Shown one piece after another: positions 7,482 to 15,243 of a stretch of DNA of 64,000 nt. The notes beneath the pieces were generated by a model. That model was given only the letters and a program-made list of their open reading frames with translations, was not told the origin of the DNA and made no database searches. The translations under genes and the position numbers were made by a program. Location of the stretch: positions 4,712,001 to 4,776,000 of the forward strand of contig NZ_CP139972.1 in NCBI RefSeq assembly GCF_034424315.1, given 5' to 3'. Source of the DNA: Chitinophaga sancti. GTDB taxonomy: Bacteria; Bacteroidota; Bacteroidia; Chitinophagales; Chitinophagaceae. Numbering within the stretch: position 1 is the stretch's first letter; each line of letters begins with the position of its first letter.

Positions 7482-9399
7482 GAAGCTCTATTTTTCCGTA
7501 CTTGCGTAATTCGTATTCTTTCGACATTAAAAAAATCAAAGGAGTTACCAGCAGGATATGCGTGGAAGAGGTAAGTACCCCTCCAATCATGGGAAGCACT
7601 ATGGGCTTCATCACATCTGTGCCAACTCCCGTTGCCCAGAGAACAGGAACCAGGCCAAAGAGCGAAACGCATACTGTCATTAGCTTAGGTCGTAGACGTT
7701 TAGCTGCACCATGTATTACATATTGACGGAGATCTTCTTTTGTAATTGTTTCTGAAGAATTTCCTTTTGTTTTTATGAGCTGTTGCATGGCGTCATTGAG
7801 ATATATTACCATTACAATCCCCGTTTCCACCGCTATTCCAAATAATGCGATAAAACCCACAGCCACTGCTACAGAAAGGTTTACCCCCCAGAAGTAAATC
7901 ATATATGCGCCTCCAATTAGCGCGAAAGGCACGGTGATAAGGCTGAGGAAGGCTTCCCGGATTGAGTGGAATGCGAAATACAGGGAAAAGAAGATGATTA
8001 CCAGTACTACCGGTGCAATCCACATTAACGTTTGCTCGCCCCGGATCAGGTTTTCATACTGGCCGCTCCACTCCAGGTAGTACCCAGCCGGCAATACACC
8101 TTTCGCATGGCTCATTTTATTGATGGCCTCTTTGACGGTGCTGCCGAGGTCACGGCCACGTACATTAAAGAGAACGGCACCGCGGAGCATCGCGTTTTCA
8201 GAGGTGATCATCGGGGGGCCATCAACAAATTCCACATCAGCCACAGATGATAAGGGTACTTCTCCAACTGAAGGTGACATGATAGGAATGCGTTTAATGC
8301 GCTCTACGCTGTTCCGATAATCTTGCGCGAGCCGCACACTGATTGAAAACCGCTGACGGCCTTCGATAGTATTTCCTACAGGGGCGCCACCCAGGGCTGT
8401 TTCCACAGTCTGATTTACATCATCCACATTCAGGCCATACCGGGCTAGATCTGCTCTCCGTACATTTATGTTGAGGTATTTACCTCCGGTAACCGGTTCC
8501 ACATATAGGTCCATAATACCGGTAGTTCCTTCAAGCGCTTTCTTCACACGTTCTGATACAACGGCAATGGAATCCAGGCTTTGGCCGTACACTTTAACCC
8601 CAACGTCAGTTCGGACACCCGTGGCCAACATATTGATACGGTTGATTATCGGCTGGGTCCAGCCATTTACAACGCCGGGAATCTGTAGTTTGGCATCTAA
8701 TTCATTGATGATATCTTTTTTCGTTTTACCTTCTCGCCATTGCGACTTTGGCTTCAGCATAATGATGGTTTCGATCATGCTGATGGGGGAATTGTCGGTA
8801 GCGGTGCTGGCCCTCCCGGCCTTGCCCAGCACCTTATCTACTTCAGGAACAGATTTTATGATCTTGTCCTGAACCTGTAAAATACGTTTGGCTTCTGCAT
8901 TGGAGATATCTGGTAATGTTACAGGCATAAAAATTATGCTCTGCTCATCCAGTGGCGGCATAAATTCACTCCCCAGGCTTTTAAGCAGGGGGATCGTCAC
9001 TACCAATGCAATTACATTGATGGCTATCGTGGTTTTCCGCCATTTTAATACTCCGTTGATAATAGGTTCATAGACTTTCTCCAGAAACCGGTTTATCGGA
9101 TTTTCATTATCGGGCCTGAACTTTCCTTTCATAAAAAAGGAAATCAATACTGGTGCGAGTGTAATAACCAAGAAGGCATCCATGATCATAATGAATGTCT
9201 TTGTATAAGCAAGTGGGTGGAAAAGTTTTCCTTCCTGGCCAGTCAGCATAAACACAGGAAGAAAAGAGGTAATGATAATGATAGTCGCAAAAAATACCCC
9301 TCGGGAAACCTGTTTGCTGGACTGTTCAATAATCTTTAGCCGCTCTTCTTCTGATATCCACTGCGGAGTTTTTTTTAAAATCTTCTTCAGCCGGTTCAT
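7465..9399 (-). CDS. cusA: CusA-type heavy-metal RND pump, C-terminal part (separate frame)
   Basis: This frame encodes 644 aa equal to the second part of a heavy-metal-efflux RND permease: GVFFATIIIITSFLPVFMLT (TM5), the second periplasmic domain and the last helices (AVGFIALFGIAVETGIVMVI; WATGVGTDVMKPIVLPMIGG). The segment INRINMLATGVRTDVGVKVY matches the CusA region carrying one of the Met ligands. The ATG at 9399 lies only 2 bases after the TAA (9402-9404) that ends the N-terminal part, in the -1 frame relative to it. Together the two parts make about 1,075 residues, normal for CusA (about 1,040). Either the pump is made from two coupled polypeptides, or by -1 frameshifting at the A-run just upstream, or the split is a one-base indel. 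See the N-terminal entry and the finding. Confidence 0.9.
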   Translation of the reverse strand: MNRLKKILKKTPQWISEEERLKIIEQSSKQVSRGVFFATIIIITSFLPVFMLTGQEGKLFHPLAYTKTFIMIMDAFLVITLAPVLISFFMKGKFRPDNENPINRFLEKVYEPIINGVLKWRKTTIAINVIALVVTIPLLKSLGSEFMPPLDEQSIIFMPVTLPDISNAEAKRILQVQDKIIKSVPEVDKVLGKAGRASTATDNSPISMIETIIMLKPKSQWREGKTKKDIINELDAKLQIPGVVNGWTQPIINRINMLATGVRTDVGVKVYGQSLDSIAVVSERVKKALEGTTGIMDLYVEPVTGGKYLNINVRRADLARYGLNVDDVNQTVETALGGAPVGNTIEGRQRFSISVRLAQDYRNSVERIKRIPIMSPSVGEVPLSSVADVEFVDGPPMITSENAMLRGAVLFNVRGRDLGSTVKEAINKMSHAKGVLPAGYYLEWSGQYENLIRGEQTLMWIAPVVLVIIFFSLYFAFHSIREAFLSLITVPFALIGGAYMIYFWGVNLSVAVAVGFIALFGIAVETGIVMVIYLNDAMQQLIKTKGNSSETITKEDLRQYVIHGAAKRLRPKLMTVCVSLFGLVPVLWATGVGTDVMKPIVLPMIGGVLTSSTHILLVTPLIFLMSKEYELRKYGKIELHEVHH

Positions 9400-9401
9400 A
9401 G

Positions 9402-10691
9402 TTACTTGTTTTTTTGTTCATCCTGCCATTTTGCATAGCGCTCTGCCAGGTGCTTGTAAGCGTTTTCACTCATAATAATCCCATTGTCCACGATCACTCC
9501 GATTGCCAATGCGATACCTGTGAGCGACATGATATTGGAGGAAATGCCGAATGCATTCAATAGAATGAAGCTCCCAGCCAGGGTAATCGGGATCTGTATA
9601 ATGATGCTCAATGCACTGCGCCAGTGAAACAGGAAAATGATCACTACAACAGATACCACCATCATCTCCTCAATAAGTGTATGTTTAATTGAATCAACCG
9701 ATTCCTTAATCAACTCGCCTCTGTCGTAGACTATATCGAACTTTACACCGTCAGGAAAGCCTTTGGCGACCTCCTTCATCTTGGCTTTCACCTTATCAAT
9801 TACAGCATCCGCATTCTCGCCATAACGCATCACTACAATACCACCAACACGCTCACCTTGTCCGTTCTGGTCAAAAATCCCAAGCCGTGTTTCGCCGGTC
9901 ATTTGAACAGCTGCAACATCTGCCACTCGTATTGGAATACTATTCTGAGTTTTGATGGTAATATTTTCTATTTCTGAGACCGATTTCAAATAACCGGAAG
10001 TTTTGATAATGTAGCCGATGTCACTCAACTCAAACTTACGTCCACCTGATTCATTGTTATTGGTACGGATGGCGGTAATCACTTCTGCGATGGATAAGCG
10101 ATAATAAAGTAGCTTGTTAGGATCAACAGTAATCTGATACTGTTTTTGAAAACCACCGAAAGAGGCGATCTCACTTACTCCATCCACATTCTGCAAGGCA
10201 AACTTGACGTACCAGTCCTGCAAGGCCCGTTGTTCTCCCAGATCCATACCAGGAGCGTCCAATGTGTACCATAATATGTGTCCCACGCCGGTTCCATCGG
10301 GCCCCAGCTGCGGAGTTACTCCGGTTGGCAGAGTTCTGGAGATGGTGCTGAGCCTTTCCAGGACCCTTTCCCGAGCCCAATAAATATCTACATTATCGTT
10401 AAAGATTACGTAGATGAAGCTCATTCCAAACATAGAGGTACCCCGCACATATTTAATACGCGGGAGGCCCTGAAGGTTGGTGACCAGCGGATAGGTAACC
10501 TGATCCTCTATAAGCTGTGGTCCCCGGCCCATCCATTCTGTAAATACAATCACCTGGTTTTCGGACAAATCCGGTATAGCATCAATAGGATTCTTCTTTA
10601 CTGCATATACCCCCAAGGCAAACAAAGCTGCTGCCATTACCAGTACGATGAACCTGTTTCGTAATGACCATTCAATAATACGATGTACCAT
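9402..10691 (-). CDS. cusA: CusA-type heavy-metal RND pump, N-terminal part (stops early)
   Basis: This frame encodes 429 aa corresponding to the first part of a CusA/HME-RND permease: TM1 (IEWSLRNRFIVLVMAAALFA), the porter domain (PDLSENQVIVFTEWMGRGPQ; GTSMFGMSFIYVIF), TM2-TM4 including the HME proton-relay segment AIGVIVDNGIIMSENAYKHL. It ends at ...AKWQDEQKNK in the cytoplasmic loop before TM5. Family members continue without a break. Just before the stop the codons read CAA AAA AAC AAG TAA, so a zero-frame A AAA AAC heptamer (9414-9408) sits directly ahead of the TAA. A -1 shift there continues in frame through the downstream ATG at 9399. The pump takes metal from periplasm or cytoplasm and passes it to the adaptor and channel. 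Confidence 0.9.
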   Translation of the reverse strand: MVHRIIEWSLRNRFIVLVMAAALFALGVYAVKKNPIDAIPDLSENQVIVFTEWMGRGPQLIEDQVTYPLVTNLQGLPRIKYVRGTSMFGMSFIYVIFNDNVDIYWARERVLERLSTISRTLPTGVTPQLGPDGTGVGHILWYTLDAPGMDLGEQRALQDWYVKFALQNVDGVSEIASFGGFQKQYQITVDPNKLLYYRLSIAEVITAIRTNNNESGGRKFELSDIGYIIKTSGYLKSVSEIENITIKTQNSIPIRVADVAAVQMTGETRLGIFDQNGQGERVGGIVVMRYGENADAVIDKVKAKMKEVAKGFPDGVKFDIVYDRGELIKESVDSIKHTLIEEMMVVSVVVIIFLFHWRSALSIIIQIPITLAGSFILLNAFGISSNIMSLTGIALAIGVIVDNGIIMSENAYKHLAERYAKWQDEQKNK

Positions 10692-10763
10692 ATCTGTGCT
10701 TTTCTAAAGGCAGCAGCGCCTTCTGTCGCCACTGCTGCCTGAAATATTTAATTTGAATGCCTG

Positions 10764-11135
10764 TTATCTGTGGTGATCATGGGTAGGAGCTATTGCTCCG
10801 CCGTTGCGATCATATCGACAGCAACCTGGCAGTTTGGCGTATATGGAATCAGAGGCTTTCTCTTTTTCCGTATCATGGCCGGCTCCGGCAACCTTCTTCT
10901 GAATGGCATCATTGCTGATCTTTGTGGGATCATAGGAAACAGTCATTACTTTTGTATCCACATTCCAGTCTGCTTTAGTGATACCATCAGCCACTACCGC
11001 TTTTTCAATTCTTTTCTTGCACATATTACAATTGCCATACACCTTGAAAGTTTCTGTCTTCACAGTTTGTGCGAATACTTTGGAAGCACCCAAGAAGGTG
11101 ATCATTAGTACCAGGAGAGAGAATATCTTTTTCAT
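10764..11135 (-). CDS. Secreted heavy-metal-associated (HMA) domain protein
   Basis: This 123-aa protein starts with a Sec signal (MKKIFSLLVLMITFLGASKV, then FAQ), followed by one HMA/CopZ-like ferredoxin fold domain. The metal site is GNCNMCKKRIE with Cys36 and Cys39, followed by ADWNVDTKVMTVSYDP, the usual beta-strand pair of HMA domains. After the domain there is an extra Cys pair (LPGCCRYD, 106-107) and a His-rich end (THDHHR), which may add metal ligands. As a periplasmic copper chaperone it could feed CusA/CusB, like CusF in function though not in fold (inference). It lies 72 bases upstream of the CusA N-terminal gene on the same strand. Confidence 0.88.
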   Translation of the reverse strand: MKKIFSLLVLMITFLGASKVFAQTVKTETFKVYGNCNMCKKRIEKAVVADGITKADWNVDTKVMTVSYDPTKISNDAIQKKVAGAGHDTEKEKASDSIYAKLPGCCRYDRNGGAIAPTHDHHR

Positions 11136-11196
11136 TTTAAAAGTGTTTTATCGAATTACTGATTAATTACAATTCCATTAGGCTTTTTGCCCACAG

Positions 11197-11802
11197 TTAT
11201 ATCTTTGATTTTGTGTGATCTGTTGTATTTATAATAGATACACCTGCTGCTAACTGGTTGGTAACATAAGCGACACTACCATCGCTGGAGAAAACAACCG
11301 CATGGGCACCCGCGCCTGTGTTGAAAACACTACCATGCATCCACTGTTGAGAAGTGCATATCCCCTTACCGTTTGGAGAAAAATCAGCGTTATGATTTAT
11401 GGCAGGTACCTCCATGCCTTTGATGATATTGCCTTTCCGGCCATCAACTACCAGTACTTTCCCTTTCATCGCACCCAAGTTCCCGGAGTGGCGAGCGCTG
11501 AGATCTACGCCTGGCAAGCCGATAGATAGCAGGTGTGTTCCTGAATAATGATAAATGTGATGTGGACACATTGGCATAGCATTACCGGAGCTCATCAGCT
11601 CAATAGAGTCGGTTACCGTATTGATATTTATAACAGATATAGTATTGCACTCACCATTCACTACATATGCAGGGGGGTAGGTTATATTCCTTTCAGCCAT
11701 ACCCATATTATCCATTTTGTGTTTTCTGCATGAAACAGCCAATGCGGCTATAAGTAGTATAACGGCAGACGTAGCAAACGCATAACGTTGGCTCAATTTC
11801 AT
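11197..11802 (-). CDS. YVTN/YncE-like beta-propeller lipoprotein, C-terminal frameshift
   Basis: The product is a lipoprotein (signal MKLSQRYAFATSAVILLIAA, lipid Cys25) with beta-propeller strands of the YVTN/YncE type: YPPAYVVNGECNTISVININ, GKVLVVDGRKGNIIKGMEVP and FSSDGSVAYVTNQLAAGVSI. The frame stops at 11197 after DHTKSKI. One base away, the -1 frame continues with IKDITVGKKPNGIVINQ and stops at 11156. This is exactly the sequence that should complete a YVTN repeat, so the last 17 residues have been lost by a one-base deletion in a short A-run near 11205. Even repaired, about 218 aa would be fewer blades than the usual 7-bladed 330-360 aa proteins. The Met/His-rich start (HKMDNMGMAE) suits the metal operon. 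The role is unknown. Confidence 0.72.
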   Translation of the reverse strand: MKLSQRYAFATSAVILLIAALAVSCRKHKMDNMGMAERNITYPPAYVVNGECNTISVININTVTDSIELMSSGNAMPMCPHHIYHYSGTHLLSIGLPGVDLSARHSGNLGAMKGKVLVVDGRKGNIIKGMEVPAINHNADFSPNGKGICTSQQWMHGSVFNTGAGAHAVVFSSDGSVAYVTNQLAAGVSIINTTDHTKSKI

Positions 11803-11918
11803 AAACTGGCCAGTTTAATTAACCAAAAGAATCAAATAATTATTATCGGGGAGAACTAAGCGAGTACGTGTAACATGGTTGCGGGAAATAGCAACACTCG
11901 CCGGAAAGATACGTGGAA

Positions 11919-12317
11919 TCAGATACGGAAGATACTATTTAAAATATGTGGCGGCACCTTACTGCTTCGCGGCGGTGCATTACTAATGGGGTATTCTACA
12001 GCCAATGAATAGGCACACCTCCATGGAAATTTGAAGAGTGAAATAGGGGAAATTACGGTATCTAACTGGATGAATTGAAAAGCATTTTCAGCGGCTTTCT
12101 GGTCTTTTTCCAGCTTCACTATTTTATGTGCATCTTTACAGCACTTTTTAGAGCATACCTTACTTGCAACAGCCACACATTTGCTGCATTTCTTATTTTC
12201 GACATGCCATAATTTTACGTCCACCAGCTTTCCCATGCAGTAATGCATATGCAATGTAGCTCCTGTAGAAGAAAATACATATAGAAAAGCTAATATGAGT
12301 GAAACGATTTTTTTCAT
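11919..12317 (-). CDS. HYC_CC_PP family small secreted protein
   Basis: This 132-aa protein has a Sec signal (MKKIVSLILAFLYVFSSTGA) and the three marks of the HYC_CC_PP family of Bacteroidota: LHMHYCMG (HYC, residues 25-27), CSKKCCKDAHK (CC) and a Pro-rich end (NAPPRSSKVPPHI). It has eight Cys and many Lys in residues 27-75, a likely metal- or redox-related cluster. The ATG at 12317 was chosen because it begins directly at the MKK of the signal peptide. An ATG three codons earlier (12326) is also possible. It is the first gene of the minus-strand metal island, 116 bases upstream of the YVTN lipoprotein. Members are commonly found near copper genes, but the function is not established. Confidence 0.8.
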   Translation of the reverse strand: MKKIVSLILAFLYVFSSTGATLHMHYCMGKLVDVKLWHVENKKCSKCVAVASKVCSKKCCKDAHKIVKLEKDQKAAENAFQFIQLDTVISPISLFKFPWRCAYSLAVEYPISNAPPRSSKVPPHILNSIFRI

Positions 12318-12326
12318 CCAAGTCAA

Positions 12327-12821
12327 AAATATAACTAATTCTTCAAATAACAGTCATATAATTTCACCGAGCTAATATATTACCGGAAGGCATATCATAA
12401 TATTACAAATAGGGATATATTTAGAGCTAGATTATAAAGATGTCAACTGGAGGAAAATGGTCTACGAACTGAGGTATGACTTACATTTAGCCACTTAGTT
12501 GATATAACTTTTCTTCCTGTCAAAATACAAAGTAGAGAATGGCATCATTTTGTGGAAATTCCAATAATCTTGTTTCGATTGGGAAAAAGAGTGCAGAAAC
12601 AAATGAAAACTGTGTGAACACTCAAAAGCTCCTTTACTACGATGAAAAGGTGTGGTGACAACACAAGATATCATCTTATTGTTAAGATCTGTTCTCAAAT
12701 TGACATTGAGATCAATCCGAAATATCATGGACGATATTCTTGCAAAACAGCCCCCAAATTATAAAAAACTGAAGAAATTACTATTTATTCGAATCTGACC
12801 AAATAGAGTTAATACATTTTT
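12327..12821. other. AT-rich gap without a convincing gene
   Basis: Nearly 500 bases at low GC between the metal island and the recombinase remnant. One 77-codon minus-strand frame (12495-12728) exists, but it has no domain, signal or start context that would support it. I see no terminator with a T-run. The stretch probably contains the border of the AT-rich insert. Confidence 0.5.
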
Positions 12822-13106
12822 TTATATTGGTACTATTACTTTCGCCATTTCTTCAATCGTTTCTTTAACACTCATATAAAGCTTCCTTTTTTCCAACTTT
12901 TCTAAAACCCCCGAAGTATCTTCCTCCAGTTTTTCTTCATCAACTTCAATATAAACCTTCGCTGATCTTATGTCCGCATGCCCTAATAGCTTTTGAAGTG
13001 TTTCGAGAGGAACACCATTCTTTAAACAAACAGTAGTAGCGAAGGTGTGTCTGGCTGGATATTTCGCACATACTATGCCACTGTTTCGCTTAATTCCATT
13101 TCCCAA
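12822..13106 (-). pseudogene. Tyrosine recombinase (integrase) C-terminal remnant
   Basis: About 94 codons encode the catalytic end of a tyrosine recombinase: ARHTFATTVCLKNGVPLETL (the H-x-x-R region has degraded to the ARHTFAT core), LLGHADIRSAKVYIEV with the conserved His and the nucleophile Tyr, and a Lys/Glu-rich tail. The N-terminal arm, core-binding domain and first catalytic Arg are missing. The frame upstream begins with a TAG directly before a TTG, with no usable ATG. An 11-base inverted repeat with one mismatch (13105-13115 / 13119-13129) sits at the break. It is the scar of a mobile element whose cargo may be the adjacent ATPase/nuclease pair. It is not functional as it stands. Confidence 0.85.
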
Positions 13107-13150
13107 CTATTCGAAAAATTCGAGTAGTTCAAAAACAAATGTTTCAACTA

Positions 13151-13555
13151 TTAATAGCTATCAGTATAAGGTGCTGATTTTACTACTAATTTCGAATTAT
13201 AGTCCTTTCTGAATTCACGATCAATTGTTTGTATCTGTGTTGAAGCCAGTGGGCTCCTGGTACAAATTATATAACAAGTTCGCTCCTGTTTTTTATTTTT
13301 TGAACCTAATTTGGTTATAGTCTGCTTTAATTGCTTAACGGCATGCAGCAAATCCTGCCCCTTCAATTCTATAAAAAATTCAATACCCTTTGCTAAATGC
13401 AGATAATCACATCTAAGCCCTTCAGTAATTTCACAACCGTCTACATGAATTTTAATAGATTCTACCTCATCAATATTCTTTAAAATGAGTTTACTCTTTT
13501 GTTCTTCAAACGTGAAAATCTTATTCGTTGATGTTAACCTACAATTTTTCATCAA
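13151..13555 (-). CDS. Small PD-(D/E)XK-like nuclease candidate, partner of the ATPase
   Basis: This 134-aa protein without signal or membrane segment is encoded by a gene overlapping the ATPase gene by 4 bases (ATGA), which implies coupled translation and a shared task. Its centre reads RCDYLHLAKGIEFFIELKGQ and then DLLHAVKQLKQTI. Asp50, Glu63-Leu-Lys65 and Gln75 have the spacing of a PD-(D/E)XK nuclease active site (D, then E-x-K on the next strand, then a Gln-bearing helix), and E42 could be the extra helical acid. The end TRSPLASTQIQTIDREFRKD with VVKSAPYTD looks like a conserved family tail. Nuclease activity is an inference from this motif only. It might instead be an inactive fold or a regulatory subunit. 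Confidence 0.7.
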   Translation of the reverse strand: MMKNCRLTSTNKIFTFEEQKSKLILKNIDEVESIKIHVDGCEITEGLRCDYLHLAKGIEFFIELKGQDLLHAVKQLKQTITKLGSKNKKQERTCYIICTRSPLASTQIQTIDREFRKDYNSKLVVKSAPYTDSY

Positions 13556-14793
13556 AACTCAATATCTAAAAGTTTTCCAAATTTTATTGCTATATCGTTT
13601 GAAATGTTATCTAACACTGTTTGTTTAATGAGGTTAGTTTCAGGATCTACAAGATTTTCCATTTTACCATTACTTATAGAATATGCTGTTAATAACCCTG
13701 GTAGAAGTTGCTCTTCTTCAGGAACGATTTTCGATATCTGCTTCGCCTTTTCAGGTTTTATTTCACTCAACCTTCCGGCCTCTAACAAGTTATTAAATGA
13801 TGATAACAGGTATGGACTATGCGTAGTTACAAATATTTTAAAGTTGAGGTCTTCATAATTAAACACCCTTGCAAGAAGGCGTACAAATGCATTTTGAGCA
13901 TCGGGAAATAAATGGGCTTCCGGCTCCTCGATATAGATTATCGTCCTTTCAACCGCGTCTATATTATAGCTTAATACACGCAAAAGTACAACCAGTGGCA
14001 ACGTCTCCTGTTGACCGGATGAAGCTTTTGATAATGGTATTTTTCGCTTATCTGCATGCACCAAATAGTCCTCATCTTTTTCTACTATATAATCTCCATT
14101 TAATATCTCTGAAATGAGTTTATCAACAGCTATATCTTCATTTTCTATTAACCCGTCCTTATACCATTTCTTCAGCTGTTCATAATCAGCCCCAAACCCA
14201 ATAAGGAAAGGGTCAAAAGATTGTTTATTATCACTAATGATGGTAAATATATTCGCAGAAATATTTGCAAAGAAGCTCCTGCCTGCCGGGATAAAATACT
14301 GGATTATATCCAACTCATCCCCTATTTCATTCGAAACTAAATGTCGGATGTTTCGTCTGCTTTGTTGCCGCCTCTTTAAAGGGTTCAAACTGGTTAGATC
14401 TTCTAATTTCAAAAAATCTAAATGCTGTTTTCTGATCTTAGCAATCGCCTTCTTTAATTTATCTGAATAGTCAAATTTTATCTGATTATCCAGTCTTTCT
14501 ACATACAGATGAAACTCATTAAAATAATAATCAATCCTAAATTGCCCTTCAGGCCACGTATTTCTGGGAAAAAATTGATAGAACTTATCCTTTTGATTAC
14601 TATCCAGGTCTTTCTTCGTACCACCCAACAATAGATTACCAACCAGTTCCTGAAAGAAACTCACGAAAAAATAATGCAGCTTCACCGTCACACTCTTCCC
14701 ACTTCCTTGTGGACCAATAAGAATATTAATAGACTTAAACTCAAAGTCCATCTCCTTAATCCCCGCAAAATTTTGAATACTAATCTTTTCCAT
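13552..14793 (-). CDS. AAA/ABC-type ATPase (AAA_15/AAA_21-like), first gene of a two-gene module
   Basis: This 413-aa OLD/AriA-like ATPase has Walker A GPQGSGKS (27-34, Lys33), an ABC-like signature (LSKASSGQQETLPLVV), Walker B TIIYIEEPEAHLFPDAQN and a switch His in FVTTHSPYLLSS. The central part (residues 60-240) is Lys/Asp/Glu-rich and helical. There is no TOPRIM domain at the C terminus, unlike OLD nucleases. The next gene (13151-13555) appears to supply a separate nuclease-like subunit. This gene architecture resembles two-component anti-phage systems such as PARIS (AriA/AriB) and Septu (PtuA/PtuB), but the partner here is neither a TOPRIM nor an HNH protein. It is AT-rich compared with its flanks and next to tRNA-Pro and a recombinase scar, so it was probably acquired. 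Confidence 0.85.
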   Translation of the reverse strand: MEKISIQNFAGIKEMDFEFKSINILIGPQGSGKSVTVKLHYFFVSFFQELVGNLLLGGTKKDLDSNQKDKFYQFFPRNTWPEGQFRIDYYFNEFHLYVERLDNQIKFDYSDKLKKAIAKIRKQHLDFLKLEDLTSLNPLKRRQQSRRNIRHLVSNEIGDELDIIQYFIPAGRSFFANISANIFTIISDNKQSFDPFLIGFGADYEQLKKWYKDGLIENEDIAVDKLISEILNGDYIVEKDEDYLVHADKRKIPLSKASSGQQETLPLVVLLRVLSYNIDAVERTIIYIEEPEAHLFPDAQNAFVRLLARVFNYEDLNFKIFVTTHSPYLLSSFNNLLEAGRLSEIKPEKAKQISKIVPEEEQLLPGLLTAYSISNGKMENLVDPETNLIKQTVLDNISNDIAIKFGKLLDIEF

Positions 14794-14813
14794 ACGTCCG
14801 GATTATAACAAAC

Positions 14814-14821
14814 CAAATATA
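14814..14821 (-). promoter_or_regulatory. Possible Bacteroidota -7 box for the ATPase gene
   Basis: On the minus strand TATATTTG matches the Bacteroidota -7 consensus TAnnTTTG, about 20 bases before the ATG at 14793. A clear -33 TTTG at the right spacing is not visible, because the tRNA terminator lies there. This is a weak call. Confidence 0.3.
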
Positions 14822-14835
14822 CCAAAAACAAAAAA

Positions 14836-14857
14836 GGAGACCAGTTACCTGATCTCC
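14836..14857 (-). terminator. Rho-independent terminator after tRNA-Pro
   Basis: On the minus strand a GGAGA-T-CAG / CTG-G-TCTCC stem with a 4-base loop is followed by a T-run. The mismatch is a U-G wobble only in that direction. It begins 17 bases past the tRNA 3' end and separates the tRNA from the ATPase gene. Confidence 0.75.
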
Positions 14858-14874
14858 TTTTTTCCGGTTTTTTG

Positions 14875-14950
14875 TCGGGGCGGCAAGATTCGAACTTGCG
14901 ACCTCCTGCTCCCAAAGCAGGCGCGATAACCGGCCTACGCTACGCCCCGA
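14875..14950 (-). tRNA. tRNA-Pro (anticodon TGG)
   Basis: A 76-base cloverleaf reads on the minus strand: acceptor TCGGGGC/GCCCCGA, anticodon stem CCTGC/GCAGG with loop TTTGGGA (anticodon TGG, proline), and a T-arm with GTTCGAATC. CCA is not encoded. Its 3' end faces the ATPase/nuclease pair and the recombinase remnant. tRNA 3' ends are common integration targets, although I found no second copy of the 3' end that would mark an attachment repeat. Confidence 0.95.
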
Positions 14951-15118
14951 AATCCCTTCAACTTCTCTTCCTCACTACCATTCTTCGTCGTTGGGGATGC
15001 AAAGATAGGAATTGTTCCATTCATTCCAAATAATTCTTAAAAAAATCTCAAAAAAGTTTCTCCGACCCTCTTCCCAAGAGGAAAATCTACCATTTGTTCC
15101 ACCCTTCTATATTATTTC

Positions 15119-15206
15119 TTCGACCATTTCATAAGCCTTGTTCGAATATCCGATACTCATTCTTCGACGCTTGTTCGACACTAGTTCGACGCTTGTTCGA
15201 ATACCC
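15119..15206. repeat. Eight-unit 11-bp tandem repeat, consensus TTCGACGCTTG
   Basis: TTCGA recurs at 15119, 15141, 15163, 15174, 15185 and 15196, that is 22, 22, 11, 11 and 11 bases apart. The units starting at 15130 and 15152 are decayed copies. Two units (15163 and 15185) are identical. The array ends about 38 bases before the probable GH2 start at 15244. A period of 11 bp places each copy on the same DNA face. It could be a protein-binding array or a slipped-strand repeat. Confidence 0.8.
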
Positions 15207-15243
15207 GCCTTTCCCTAAAAATTTATATTTTTACCCTAATCCT

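Noticed and set aside
12495..12728. 77-codon minus-strand frame in the AT-rich gap
   Set aside because: The composition (His, Phe, Ser) and lack of any start signal or domain make it unlikely to be a gene.
14875..14950. Attachment-site duplication of the tRNA-Pro 3' end
   Set aside because: I looked for a second copy of the 3' end to the left, near the integrase stub, and saw none inside the window.
15094..15243. Earlier GH2 start at 15094
   Set aside because: It would translate the 11-bp repeat array and place 50 residues before an obvious signal peptide.
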